Source: Gammaproteobacteria bacterium
GTDB taxonomy: Bacteria; Pseudomonadota; Gammaproteobacteria; UBA11654
Length of the DNA: 9,309 bases
NCBI GenBank assembly: GCA_018672815.1
Contig: JABHDX010000126.1
Location: 1 to 9,309 of the forward strand
Direction: 5' to 3'
Shown here: positions 1 through 7,166 of the stretch, piece by piece
How the letters are laid out: each line of letters opens with the position of its first letter
How positions within the stretch are numbered: position 1 is the first letter of the stretch
Translations under genes and position numbers: made by a program
Notes under the pieces: model-generated
What the model saw: only the letters and a program-made list of their open reading frames with translations
What the model was told of the DNA's origin: nothing
Databases searched by the model: none

Positions 1-1
1 C

Positions 2-625
2 TTGTCCTTATCTGATAATAAAACACCAATTTTATTCAAAAATTTAGGCGTCCAAGATTACCAATCTGTCTTACTTGAAATGCAAAACTTCACAAAAAAA
101 AGACATGGTGATACTAGAGATGAAGTTTGGTTCTTAGAACATAATCCAGTTTATACCTATGGTCCTAGAACTAAAGAATATGATATTCCTTCATCAGAAC
201 ATATACCTATTATAAGAACAGATCGAGGTGGACAACTTACTTTTCATGGTCCAGGGCAGCTCATGGTATACATACTGTTTGACCTCAGAAGAAAATCTAT
301 GAAGATAAAGGAATTTATCTCTAGTTTTGAAAAATCAATACTCATTTCGATTCAGAACTATAAAAGTGATGCATACTTTAAAAAGGAAGAACCTGGAATA
401 TTTATAAAAAGCAAAAAAATAGTAAGCTTTGGTTTAAAAATTAAAAAAGGTTGCAGTTACCATGGAGCATCAATCAATATTTCTATGGATATGGAGCCTT
501 GGGATAATATTACTATTTGTGGCAATAGATCAAACCAAGTTTCTGACTTTAAAAAATTAGGCGTGAATCTGAGTCTTAATGAAGTAAAAAATGATATAAG
601 AAAAAATATATTAAAAAACTTCTGA
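2..625 (+). CDS. lipB: Octanoyl-[acyl-carrier-protein]:protein N-octanoyltransferase LipB
   Basis: Transfers octanoyl groups from acyl carrier protein to the lipoyl domains of 2-oxoacid dehydrogenases and the glycine cleavage H protein, the first step of lipoate synthesis in the cytoplasm; LipA then inserts sulfur. The 207-residue protein has the family signature RGGQLTFHGPGQ at residues 75-86, the KKIVSFGLKIKKGCSYHG block at 138-155 with the expected catalytic lysine (K139), and the nucleophile cysteine C173 in TICGN. Length matches E. coli LipB (about 213). The start is a TTG at base 2; only one base lies upstream, so a start outside the window cannot be excluded, but the FKNLG block falls about 10 residues in, close to its place in E. 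coli. lipA does not follow; the next gene converges, 6 bases away. Family assignment is secure, the start is not. Confidence 0.95.
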   Translation: MSLSDNKTPILFKNLGVQDYQSVLLEMQNFTKKRHGDTRDEVWFLEHNPVYTYGPRTKEYDIPSSEHIPIIRTDRGGQLTFHGPGQLMVYILFDLRRKSMKIKEFISSFEKSILISIQNYKSDAYFKKEEPGIFIKSKKIVSFGLKIKKGCSYHGASINISMDMEPWDNITICGNRSNQVSDFKKLGVNLSLNEVKNDIRKNILKNF

Positions 626-631
626 AAATTC

Positions 632-1834
632 CTAATGACTCATTAATCTTTGGAAGCCATTATCTAGATCTTCTATTAAATCATTAATATCTTCAAGCCC
701 TATATACAATCTCAACATAGTTTGATCAAAATCTTCTGTTTCAGAGATTCTCTGCTTTTGAAGTCTGCAAGGTGTCAATAAAGACTCATAGCCTCCATAA
801 CTATAGCCCATACCAAATAGATTCATATCATCTAAAAAAGCAGCTAAAGCACTTTGGGCATAAGTCTGATCAAGTACCATGCTCATTAAACTCCCACCTC
901 CGGAAAATGTTTTTGACCAATTTTCATGAAACTTAGAAAAAGAGACAGGCGGATAAAAAACTTCTTTGACAATTTTCTGTTGATTCAGCCATTCAGCTAT
1001 TTTCTTAGCATTTTTATACTGGGCCTCCATTCTTAAACCCATAGTTCTCAACCCTCTTAAGCCAAGATAACAAGTATCAGGTCCAACTGATACCCCTTGA
1101 TACCTGGAACAATTTTTTACTTTTTGATAGGTATGTTTTGTACATGCAACTAAACCAAGCATTGCATCAGAATGGCCAACAACGGATTTAGTCGCTGCTT
1201 GTACTTCAATATCTATATCAAAATCCAATGATTTAAAATATAAAGGCCCAGCCCATGTGTTATCAAAAATAATAGTAATTTCAATACCTATTTCTTTACT
1301 TCTTTCTCTAATAGAACTAATAACAAGCTCTATATCAGGTATTTCGAAAGTCACAGAGCTAGGTGCCTCTAAGTAAACAATTTTGGTTGTTGGTAAGATT
1401 AAATCAGCTATAGATGCTCCAATGGTAGGAGAAAAAAAATCGACATCAATATCAAATTTTGTAAGATATTGATTGAATAATTCAGCTGCAGGTTCGTAAC
1501 AGCCTTCTGTAACAAGAGCATGGTCTCCTCTTCCAAGAAATGCACTAACAGCAATATTAATTGCTGACATACCTGAGCTAGTAGCAATTGATCTATAAGC
1601 TCCTGTAATTTCTGAATAAGCTTCTTCCAATGCTAAACTATTTGGTGAGCCTAATCTTCCATAGCGAAAACTTTTAAACTGCTTGTCCCAACTATTGTAT
1701 TCTTCGAGTGTTTCAAATAATACTGTAGAGGCCCTATAAGGTGGTATATTAACAGCACCCTGAGTGAATCTCCTGTCCCTTCCTGAATGGGCTAGTAAGG
1801 TTTTCTGATCATAATTCTTTTTTTTATCCTTCAT
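632..1834 (-). CDS. metC: Cystathionine beta-lyase (MetC), PLP-dependent
   Basis: Cytoplasmic Cys/Met-metabolism PLP enzyme that splits cystathionine to homocysteine, pyruvate and ammonia, the penultimate step of methionine synthesis by transsulfuration. The 400 residues show the fold-type I landmarks: YGR at 58-60 (phosphate contacts), SSGMSA 86-91, the GCYEP loop with Y113 (equivalent to E. coli Y111), EAPSS 156-160, D191 in FDNTWAGP (pyridine nitrogen), Schiff-base lysine K216 in AATKSVVGHSD, and the carboxylate-binding R375 in LRLYIGLED. The sequence is nearer to the alphaproteobacterial style of MetC than to E. coli. The E. coli R59 and W340 positions appear to be Leu (L61) and Tyr (Y346). 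It is the last gene of amgK-murU-metC, one base after the murU stop (TAGGATG), so probably translationally coupled. A related cystathionine gamma-lyase or a multifunctional lyase/racemase is possible, but the motifs favour MetC. Confidence 0.88.
   Translation of the reverse strand: MKDKKKNYDQKTLLAHSGRDRRFTQGAVNIPPYRASTVLFETLEEYNSWDKQFKSFRYGRLGSPNSLALEEAYSEITGAYRSIATSSGMSAINIAVSAFLGRGDHALVTEGCYEPAAELFNQYLTKFDIDVDFFSPTIGASIADLILPTTKIVYLEAPSSVTFEIPDIELVISSIRERSKEIGIEITIIFDNTWAGPLYFKSLDFDIDIEVQAATKSVVGHSDAMLGLVACTKHTYQKVKNCSRYQGVSVGPDTCYLGLRGLRTMGLRMEAQYKNAKKIAEWLNQQKIVKEVFYPPVSFSKFHENWSKTFSGGGSLMSMVLDQTYAQSALAAFLDDMNLFGMGYSYGGYESLLTPCRLQKQRISETEDFDQTMLRLYIGLEDINDLIEDLDNGFQRLMSH
633..645. repeat. 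13-base perfect palindrome at the metC 3' end
   Basis: TAATGACTCATTA is a 6-base inverted repeat around a single C. It covers part of the metC stop codon and the last metC codons, just past the lipB stop. It is the only symmetric element at the lipB/metC convergence. The stem is too short, too AT-rich and too tightly closed to be a convincing intrinsic terminator, and no T-run follows it directly on either strand. It could be a protein-binding site or chance. Confidence 0.3.
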
Positions 1835-1835
1835 C

Positions 1836-2504
1836 CTACTTTCTTATTTGTATTTTATTTCTTGCTTTATTTAATCTTTCTAGGGTTCCTACATCAAGCC
1901 ATTCACCAGAAAATAAATCCCCTGTGACCATATTTTTCTCAACGAATGCTCTTAGAATTACTGCTAATGATCCTGTCTTTTTTTCTTGGCTTTCAAACAT
2001 ATCAGGAGAAAGTAAACTAATACCACTAAAAGTATACATCTCATCTGAATGATTGCACACAATTCCATCCTTTAAACCAAAGTCACCCTCTGGATTATGT
2101 TCAGGGTTAGGTACCAGAATTAAATGAGCTTTTTCCTTGCAACCGGTGTTGATAGCTTTAAAAGAAAAATTCGTTAAAATATCTGAATTAACCACCCAAA
2201 AAAAATCATCCTTTAAATAATCAATAGCATTAATAATTGCACCAGCAGTACCTAGTGGCTTTTTGCCTTCATATAGATGAATAATTTTAAGATTTGGATA
2301 ATTTATTGTTGATAAAAAAACTTCAATTTGTTGTGTTAGCCAAGAAGAATTCACTATGATTTCTCTTATTCCAGATAGATATAAAGATTCAATATTTCTC
2401 CCAAGCAATGTTTTACTGCCAAGAGATATTAAAGGCTTTGGTATTTGATTGGTAATAGGTCTTAATCTTTCGCCTTTACCTGCAGCTAATATAATAGCTT
2501 TCAT
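1836..2504 (-). CDS. murU: N-acetylmuramate alpha-1-phosphate uridylyltransferase MurU
   Basis: Nucleotidyltransferase that joins UTP and MurNAc-1-phosphate to give UDP-MurNAc, the last step of the peptidoglycan recycling shortcut that bypasses de novo, fosfomycin-sensitive UDP-MurNAc synthesis. The 222 residues begin with the nucleotide-binding signature LAAGKGERLRPIT (6-18) and K23-P24. They continue with the sugar-site loop GTAGAI (85-90), the metal-binding NSD triad with D108, and WLDVGTLERL (202-211) with the second metal ligand D204; this ending is typical of MurU. The loop reads GTAGAI where I recall ETGGGI in Pseudomonas MurU, so by motif alone a hexose-1-phosphate nucleotidyltransferase is possible. 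The 4-base ATGA overlap with amgK upstream makes MurU much the best call. The ribosome site is weak, consistent with coupling to amgK. Confidence 0.9.
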   Translation of the reverse strand: MKAIILAAGKGERLRPITNQIPKPLISLGSKTLLGRNIESLYLSGIREIIVNSSWLTQQIEVFLSTINYPNLKIIHLYEGKKPLGTAGAIINAIDYLKDDFFWVVNSDILTNFSFKAINTGCKEKAHLILVPNPEHNPEGDFGLKDGIVCNHSDEMYTFSGISLLSPDMFESQEKKTGSLAVILRAFVEKNMVTGDLFSGEWLDVGTLERLNKARNKIQIRK

Positions 2505-3490
2505 GGATGTGAATACTTTCTTAAAAAATTAGATAGTGATTGAAGAAACTCATATTTATTACAAGTTCTTTCTAAATAAGATCTTGTTCTGGGAATATCT
2601 AGAATATAATTTTCTTTTTTATCCCTATGTTTTAATCTTGAAAAAATACCTATTGCTTTTAAATGTCTTTGTACGCCCATAAGATCAAAATCTTTTAAAA
2701 AATCTTCATGAGTTGTTTTTATTAATGAAGAGGTCGTTTCTTGATGAAATTGTTTAATCTTTTCGAGTATAAACGGCTCAGGTAAACTTATATAACAATC
2801 CCTGAGTAAAGAAACAAGGTCATAAGTTATAGGTCCTATGACTGCATCTTGAAAATCCAATAAGCCTAATTGATTGTTGGTATTGATCATGATATTTCTT
2901 GAATGGAAATCACGATGCACAAATACTTTTTCTTGATCATATGTTCTGTCTGCTATTTGATTAAAGATACTATATAAATCATATTTCTGTATTTCTTCTT
3001 CATTAACTTTTAACTCAAACTTACAATACCAATCTATGAATAACTTCATTTCATCCAACATCAAACCTTTATCATAAAGAGGTAATTCGGTATAAGAAGA
3101 AACTTCACTGTTCTGCATTTTCGAAATCAAGGTAACTGCTCTTGTGTAGAAATCAGATGAAAGATTCATATTTTCTCTCAGTCTCATTAACATTGTGGTT
3201 TTTCCTAAATCACTCACTATGAAAAAACCATGATTTAATTCATAATCAATAATTCTAGGAACTGGTATCTTCATGCCATCTAAGATCTTAGCGATTCTTA
3301 TAAAGCTCTTATTGTTTTCATGTTCTGGAGGAGAATCTACAGCAATATAAGAATTTTCATTATGAAGAATAACTCTGTAATAACTTCTAAAACTAGCATC
3401 GGAGCTTGCAGTCTCTATTCTTCTTATCGGTGCATCAATAGAATTTTCTATCCAAGACTTGAAAAGAGTATTTCTTTCGTTATGCTTCAA
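2501..3490 (-). CDS. amgK: Anomeric MurNAc/GlcNAc kinase AmgK
   Basis: Aminoglycoside phosphotransferase-fold kinase that phosphorylates MurNAc (and GlcNAc) at the anomeric carbon, making MurNAc-1-phosphate for MurU in the cytoplasm. The 329 residues carry the family N-terminal motif SSDASFRSYYR (29-39), the catalytic loop HRDFHSRN (192-199, base D194, metal ligand N199), the metal motif LDFQDAV (211-217, D212) and the AmgK-typical block MGVQRHLKAIGIF (271-283). Length fits the Pseudomonas protein. The start is a TTG: an in-frame TAA lies directly before it, AGGG sits 6 bases upstream, and the first in-frame ATG is codon 73, beyond the conserved SSDASF motif. First gene of the leftward operon and divergent from lptD, as in Pseudomonas. 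E. coli lacks this route. Confidence 0.93.
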   Translation of the reverse strand: MKHNERNTLFKSWIENSIDAPIRRIETASSDASFRSYYRVILHNENSYIAVDSPPEHENNKSFIRIAKILDGMKIPVPRIIDYELNHGFFIVSDLGKTTMLMRLRENMNLSSDFYTRAVTLISKMQNSEVSSYTELPLYDKGLMLDEMKLFIDWYCKFELKVNEEEIQKYDLYSIFNQIADRTYDQEKVFVHRDFHSRNIMINTNNQLGLLDFQDAVIGPITYDLVSLLRDCYISLPEPFILEKIKQFHQETTSSLIKTTHEDFLKDFDLMGVQRHLKAIGIFSRLKHRDKKENYILDIPRTRSYLERTCNKYEFLQSLSNFLRKYSHP

Positions 3491-3496
3491 TTATTA

Positions 3497-3500
3497 CCCT
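3497..3500 (-). promoter_or_regulatory. Ribosome binding site of amgK
   Basis: On the minus strand AGGG lies 6 bases before the TTG start (AGGGTAATAATTG). The spacing is ideal and, with the in-frame TAA immediately before TTG, it fixes a non-ATG start for amgK. Confidence 0.7.
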
Positions 3501-3504
3501 ATAT

Positions 3505-3533
3505 ATTCTAAAAAATTCAGTTTTTTCTATAAA
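3505..3533 (-). promoter_or_regulatory. Possible sigma-70 promoter of amgK-murU-metC
   Basis: Read on the minus strand, TTTATA (3528-3533; 4 of 6 matches to TTGACA) is followed after 17 bases by TAGAAT (3505-3510; 5 of 6 to TATAAT). Transcription would begin only about a dozen bases before the start codon, leaving just room for the AGGG ribosome site. In DNA this AT-rich such matches arise easily by chance. Confidence 0.35.
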
Positions 3534-3582
3534 ATAAATCATATTACATGATAATTAAGAACATGGATTCAGAAACCTTTTT

Positions 3583-3588
3583 TATAAT
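3583..3588 (+). promoter_or_regulatory. Probable -10 element of the lptD operon promoter
   Basis: A perfect TATAAT stands about 42 bases before the lptD start. No good -35 hexamer is visible 16-18 bases upstream (the bases there are near AACATG), and there is no extended -10 TG. In E. coli the lptD-surA operon is under sigma-E; I do not see a convincing sigma-E site (GGAACTT-like -35) here, the nearest being AGAACAT at 3558-3564. Confidence 0.4.
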
Positions 3589-3618
3589 GATATGTGATAA
3601 TAAAATCTTGAAGAGAAA

Positions 3619-3623
3619 AAGGA
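3619..3623 (+). promoter_or_regulatory. Ribosome binding site of lptD
   Basis: AAGGA lies 7 bases before the TTG at 3631 but 16 bases before the in-frame ATG at 3640. The spacing favours the TTG as the true start. Confidence 0.6.
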
Positions 3624-3630
3624 ATGTTGT

Positions 3631-5829
3631 TTGAACTATATGAATACTAGTAAACAGATATTTATATTTATAATAATCATGATGATTTGCGAAGCTAATG
3701 CTGAAGAGAACTCTATCAATGCTTGCTTAATTAGCTATCAGAATTCAAATAACCTTTTAATAAATTCAAAAGAATCTACTTTACTCTCCGCGGGTTCGAT
3801 TGAAGGCCAACTGGGGAAAAAGTTAAGCATCAAAAATGAAATAAAAGTTACGTCTGGAGATAATACAATCATTGGCGGAGAAGCTACTTTTGATGAAAAT
3901 GGAGGTATTATCAGAGTAACTAAGAACCTGATATTTGAAAATCCAAATGCTGTTATATATGGAAAAGAAGCCATCATCAAAACTGAAGAAAAAACAGCAT
4001 TAATTCAAAACAGTGATTACCAAATATACAATATCCCAGCAAGAGGGATTGCTAAAACAATAGCAATAGATAGCGATAATAATTTTAAACTAACTGATTT
4101 TACTTACACCACTTGTACTGCCCTTGATAATTCTTGGGAGTTGAGGGCTCAATCTATGGAACTGAATAAAGATGAGGGAATGGCAAAAAATCTAAGCTTA
4201 AGATTTAAAGATTGGCCTATTTTATACCTTCCTTATTTGACCTTTCCTCTATCAGATTCAAGAAAATCAGGAATTCTACCTCCCAACTTTGGCTCATCAA
4301 CAAAAAGAGGCCTAGAACTAAGTCTTCCCTATTATTGGAATATCTCTACCAATATGGACCTCAAAACTACTCCAAAATATATGGATAAAAGAGGATTCCA
4401 ACTAAGTAATCAGTTTAGATTTATGACTAAAAATCAAAGAGGTGAAACACTCCTTGATTTTCTGCCTAATGATAAACAAACGGATAAAGACAGAACTTAC
4501 ATATCTCATGAACAGGTCGTTAATCTTAGTTCTGACTGGAAATTATCCTTAAAGGGAGAATATGCTTCTGGAAATAACTACTTTGAGGATTTGACCCAAA
4601 CACTCAGCTCCACTAGTAGAACCCATTTGGTGAGATCCATTAATCTTGATCATTTTAGTAATAATTGGTTTTTGAACATTGGTATGGATAATCATCAAAT
4701 AATAAATGACGTAATACTCTTTGATGAAAAACCTCACAAAAGGCTACCTTATTTAAATTTTACAGGATTATGGTCTTTGAAAGAAACTGGAATAAATTAT
4801 GGACTTAATGGGCAATTAGCTTATTTCGATAAAAGTGGTGCAGCCTCAGGAGGAAGGTTTCATATGATGCCAAATATATCAAAAACATTTAACTTGAATG
4901 GCATTCAAGTAAAACCGGCTCTGGAAATTGATATAACTAAATATAATTTGGATAAAGGATCCGATGAAGAAACTAGTCGATTTAAGGCGAAAAGAACTGT
5001 TCCAATATATAGCTTGGACGTTAATGCTTTACTGAAAAAGTCTTGGAGTAATCAATCATATCAACAAACCATAGAGCCTAGGATAATGGCTGTCTATATT
5101 CCCTTCCATGATCAGAATGATTTTCCTGTATTCGATACCATACAACCTGATATTAATCACATCCAGCTATTCAGAAAAAACAGATACATAGGACAAGATC
5201 GTATAGGTGATACATCAAAGTTAAGTTATGGAATAACAACAAAGCTTTTTGAAAAAAGTAGTCTAGAGCCCTTTATGAGTTTAACCCTTGGTCAAACTCA
5301 TTATTACAAAGAAAGAAAAGTAACTCTCCCAAATGAGCTTGTAAATAATAATAATTCTTCCGCTTATCTCGCAATGATGAAATGGAATATTAGTAAAGAA
5401 TGGTCATTAAGATTAGGACATATGTGGGCATCTGATATTGATCAATCAATGAAAACTGAAACACGATTACAATATAAATCAAATAATGCAAAAATCTTCA
5501 ATTTTTCATACAGGTATCGTCGGGATATGCTTAGGCAATTTGATACCTCATTTTCTATCCCGATTCGAGACAGTTGGAATATTGTAGGACGTTATAATTA
5601 CTCGATTATAGATAAAAAAGTTTTTGAACAATTTATTGGTGTGGAATACGAAACATGTTGCTGGGGTATTAGAGCTGTTTCTAGGAAGCATTTGGCATAT
5701 CGAAATGGTGAATCAGACTCGTCTTTCTCAATACAATTTATTTTTAAAGGTCTGGGAGAAATTGGTATGCCAATTGAAAACCTATTGGATCGAGGAATAT
5801 TAGGATATGATGGCACTTATTATGATTAA
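3631..5829 (+). CDS. lptD: LPS-assembly outer membrane protein LptD
   Basis: Outer-membrane beta-barrel that, with lipoprotein LptE, inserts lipopolysaccharide into the outer leaflet after LptA delivers it. From the TTG start there are 732 residues (E. coli 784). A signal peptide has hydrophobic residues 10-20 and probable cleavage after ANA at 24. The periplasmic LptA-like jellyroll covers about 52-190, and the barrel follows. Family motifs include the block around DWPILYLPYLTFPLSDSRKSG (194-214), NRYIGQDRIGD (517-527) and LLDRGILGY near the C-terminus. All four disulfide cysteines have counterparts: C32, C162 and the adjacent pair C676-C677, matching E. coli C31, C173, C724 and C725. The ATG at 3640 (729 residues) also leaves an intact signal peptide. 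First gene of the rightward operon; it overlaps surA, whose product is its folding chaperone. Confidence 0.96.
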   Translation: MNYMNTSKQIFIFIIIMMICEANAEENSINACLISYQNSNNLLINSKESTLLSAGSIEGQLGKKLSIKNEIKVTSGDNTIIGGEATFDENGGIIRVTKNLIFENPNAVIYGKEAIIKTEEKTALIQNSDYQIYNIPARGIAKTIAIDSDNNFKLTDFTYTTCTALDNSWELRAQSMELNKDEGMAKNLSLRFKDWPILYLPYLTFPLSDSRKSGILPPNFGSSTKRGLELSLPYYWNISTNMDLKTTPKYMDKRGFQLSNQFRFMTKNQRGETLLDFLPNDKQTDKDRTYISHEQVVNLSSDWKLSLKGEYASGNNYFEDLTQTLSSTSRTHLVRSINLDHFSNNWFLNIGMDNHQIINDVILFDEKPHKRLPYLNFTGLWSLKETGINYGLNGQLAYFDKSGAASGGRFHMMPNISKTFNLNGIQVKPALEIDITKYNLDKGSDEETSRFKAKRTVPIYSLDVNALLKKSWSNQSYQQTIEPRIMAVYIPFHDQNDFPVFDTIQPDINHIQLFRKNRYIGQDRIGDTSKLSYGITTKLFEKSSLEPFMSLTLGQTHYYKERKVTLPNELVNNNNSSAYLAMMKWNISKEWSLRLGHMWASDIDQSMKTETRLQYKSNNAKIFNFSYRYRRDMLRQFDTSFSIPIRDSWNIVGRYNYSIIDKKVFEQFIGVEYETCCWGIRAVSRKHLAYRNGESDSSFSIQFIFKGLGEIGMPIENLLDRGILGYDGTYYD

Positions 5830-7141
5830 TAAGAATAAAATAGTTCTCAAAATAATTATTTGCTTAACGATTATTTTAAGCACTAATTTACTTTCTCAGA
5901 CAAGAGAACTTGGAGGTACTGGTGAGTTTATTGATGGTATTGCTGCCATTGTAAATGATGGAGTTATTCTTAGGAGTGAAGTTGAACAACAACTTACAAT
6001 GATTATAGCCAACCTAGAAAAACAAGAAGGACGAATGCCGCCAATAGATGTAATACAAGAACAAGTCATGGAAAGATTAATCATTCAAAGAGTTCAACTT
6101 CAACGCGCTGAAAGATTTGGTGTTAGAATCTCAGATGAAGCACTAAATGCTGCTATCACAAATGTAGCTCAAAATAATCAGGTTGAATTCAAAGATTTTC
6201 CAAAAATATTGGAAGCAGAAGGTATTAAATACAAAGATTATAGAAAAGAGTTAAGAGAGCAATTAACCATTGATCAATTAAGACAAAGAGATGTTGCATC
6301 TAGAATCTCAGTCTCTGAAAGCGAGCTTGAAAGCTTTATGGTTCTACAAAAAGACCAAGATGCTTTGAATTATGACTATAATCTCTCACACATTTTGATT
6401 CCTGTATCGTCTTCCTCAAGCAATAATGAAATAAAAAAAGCAGAAAATTTAATTAACACACTTTATGAAAAAATTAGCAATGGAGAAAATTTTGAATCAT
6501 TAGCTGTCGAATTTTCTAAAGGTCAACAAGCCCTCAATGGAGGAAATTTAGGTTGGATGCAAGGTGAACAATTGCCTAATATTTTTGTTCAAGCAGTCAA
6601 CTTAATTGAGACAAATCAATTAAGCCAGCCTTTTAAAAGTGGAAGTGGTTTTCATCTACTTAGATTAAATGCGATCAAAGGCAATGACCCCATACTAGAA
6701 GATCAAATCAATGTCAGACATATCCTGATTAAAACTAATGAAGTATTGGATGACTCTGCTGCAGAAGAAAAACTCAAAACAATAAGAAATCAAATAATCA
6801 ATGAGGGTGATTTTGGAGCTGTTGCATCAGCCATATCTGAAGACAGTGGATCGGCGCAAGAAGGCGGCGACATGGGATGGACTGCACAAGGTTTTTTTGT
6901 TCCAGAATTTGAATTGGTTGCAAATTCATTAAGTGAAAATGAAATTAGCATGCCCTTTAAAACAGGGTATGGATGGCATATCATTGAATTCTTAGGTAAG
7001 AGAACATTTGACAATACTGAGGAAATTCAAAAAAGAAAAGCCATATCGGCTATTCGTAATTCAAAGCTATCGGATGAAATAGAAATCTGGGCACGAGAAT
7101 TAAGAGATGAGGCTTTTGTAGAAATACTACCCTACAATTAG
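5807..7141 (+). CDS. surA: Periplasmic chaperone / peptidyl-prolyl isomerase SurA
   Basis: Periplasmic chaperone that escorts outer-membrane proteins, notably LptD, to the BAM complex. The 444 residues run in the standard order: signal peptide (basic NKNKIVLK, then hydrophobic to about 30), chaperone N-domain starting at IDGIAAIVNDGVILRSEVEQ (about 42-180), first parvulin domain (about 189-287, NLSHILI and GGNLGW), second parvulin domain (about 300-396, NVRHILIKT and GGDMGW), and a C-terminal helix returning to the N-domain. E. coli SurA has 428 residues. A serine-rich loop (SSSSS, 201-205) lies in the first parvulin domain. Start candidates in frame are 5807 (GAGGA 10 bases upstream), 5810 and 5822; the last gives the most usual signal-peptide length and only 8 bases of overlap with lptD. 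A second PPIase-only family member is unlikely given the N-domain. Confidence 0.94.
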   Translation: MMALIMINKNKIVLKIIICLTIILSTNLLSQTRELGGTGEFIDGIAAIVNDGVILRSEVEQQLTMIIANLEKQEGRMPPIDVIQEQVMERLIIQRVQLQRAERFGVRISDEALNAAITNVAQNNQVEFKDFPKILEAEGIKYKDYRKELREQLTIDQLRQRDVASRISVSESELESFMVLQKDQDALNYDYNLSHILIPVSSSSSNNEIKKAENLINTLYEKISNGENFESLAVEFSKGQQALNGGNLGWMQGEQLPNIFVQAVNLIETNQLSQPFKSGSGFHLLRLNAIKGNDPILEDQINVRHILIKTNEVLDDSAAEEKLKTIRNQIINEGDFGAVASAISEDSGSAQEGGDMGWTAQGFFVPEFELVANSLSENEISMPFKTGYGWHIIEFLGKRTFDNTEEIQKRKAISAIRNSKLSDEIEIWARELRDEAFVEILPYN

Positions 7142-7166
7142 TTTATATACCCCAATCGATAAGATT

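Larger units (their letters stand above)
3491..3630. other. Divergent intergenic region between amgK and lptD
   Basis: This 140-base, very AT-rich spacer is the only gap over 30 bases in the window and must hold the promoters of both operons. It contains a perfect TATAAT facing lptD, a TAGAAT facing amgK, both ribosome sites and two ACATG copies 15 bases apart (3546-3550 and 3561-3565). I see no RNA gene, convincing riboswitch or terminator hairpin. Confidence 0.85.

Noticed and set aside
633..645. TAATGACTCATTA as an intrinsic terminator for lipB or metC.
   Set aside because: The stem is short and AT-rich with almost no loop, and no T-run follows on either strand.
3320..3511. Plus-strand open frame of 63 codons opposite the start of amgK.
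   Set aside because: It lies antisense to a well-supported gene, has no recognisable motifs and no good ribosome site; it is a shadow of AT-rich coding sequence.
3624..3650. Eight-codon mini-frame (MLFELYEY) just before and across the lptD start, a possible leader peptide.
   Set aside because: Its ATG touches the AAGGA with no spacing, so it is unlikely to be translated, and it has no attenuator-like residues or hairpin.
3631..3702. LptD N-terminus as a lipoprotein signal because of the cysteine at residue 20.
   Set aside because: The residues before it (MMI) do not form a lipobox, while ANA at 22-24 gives a good signal peptidase I site and LptD is not a lipoprotein.
3738..3980. Minus-strand open frame of 80 codons inside lptD, and similar ones within surA, pdxA and rsmA.
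   Set aside because: All lie wholly within strongly supported genes on the opposite strand and match no family I know.
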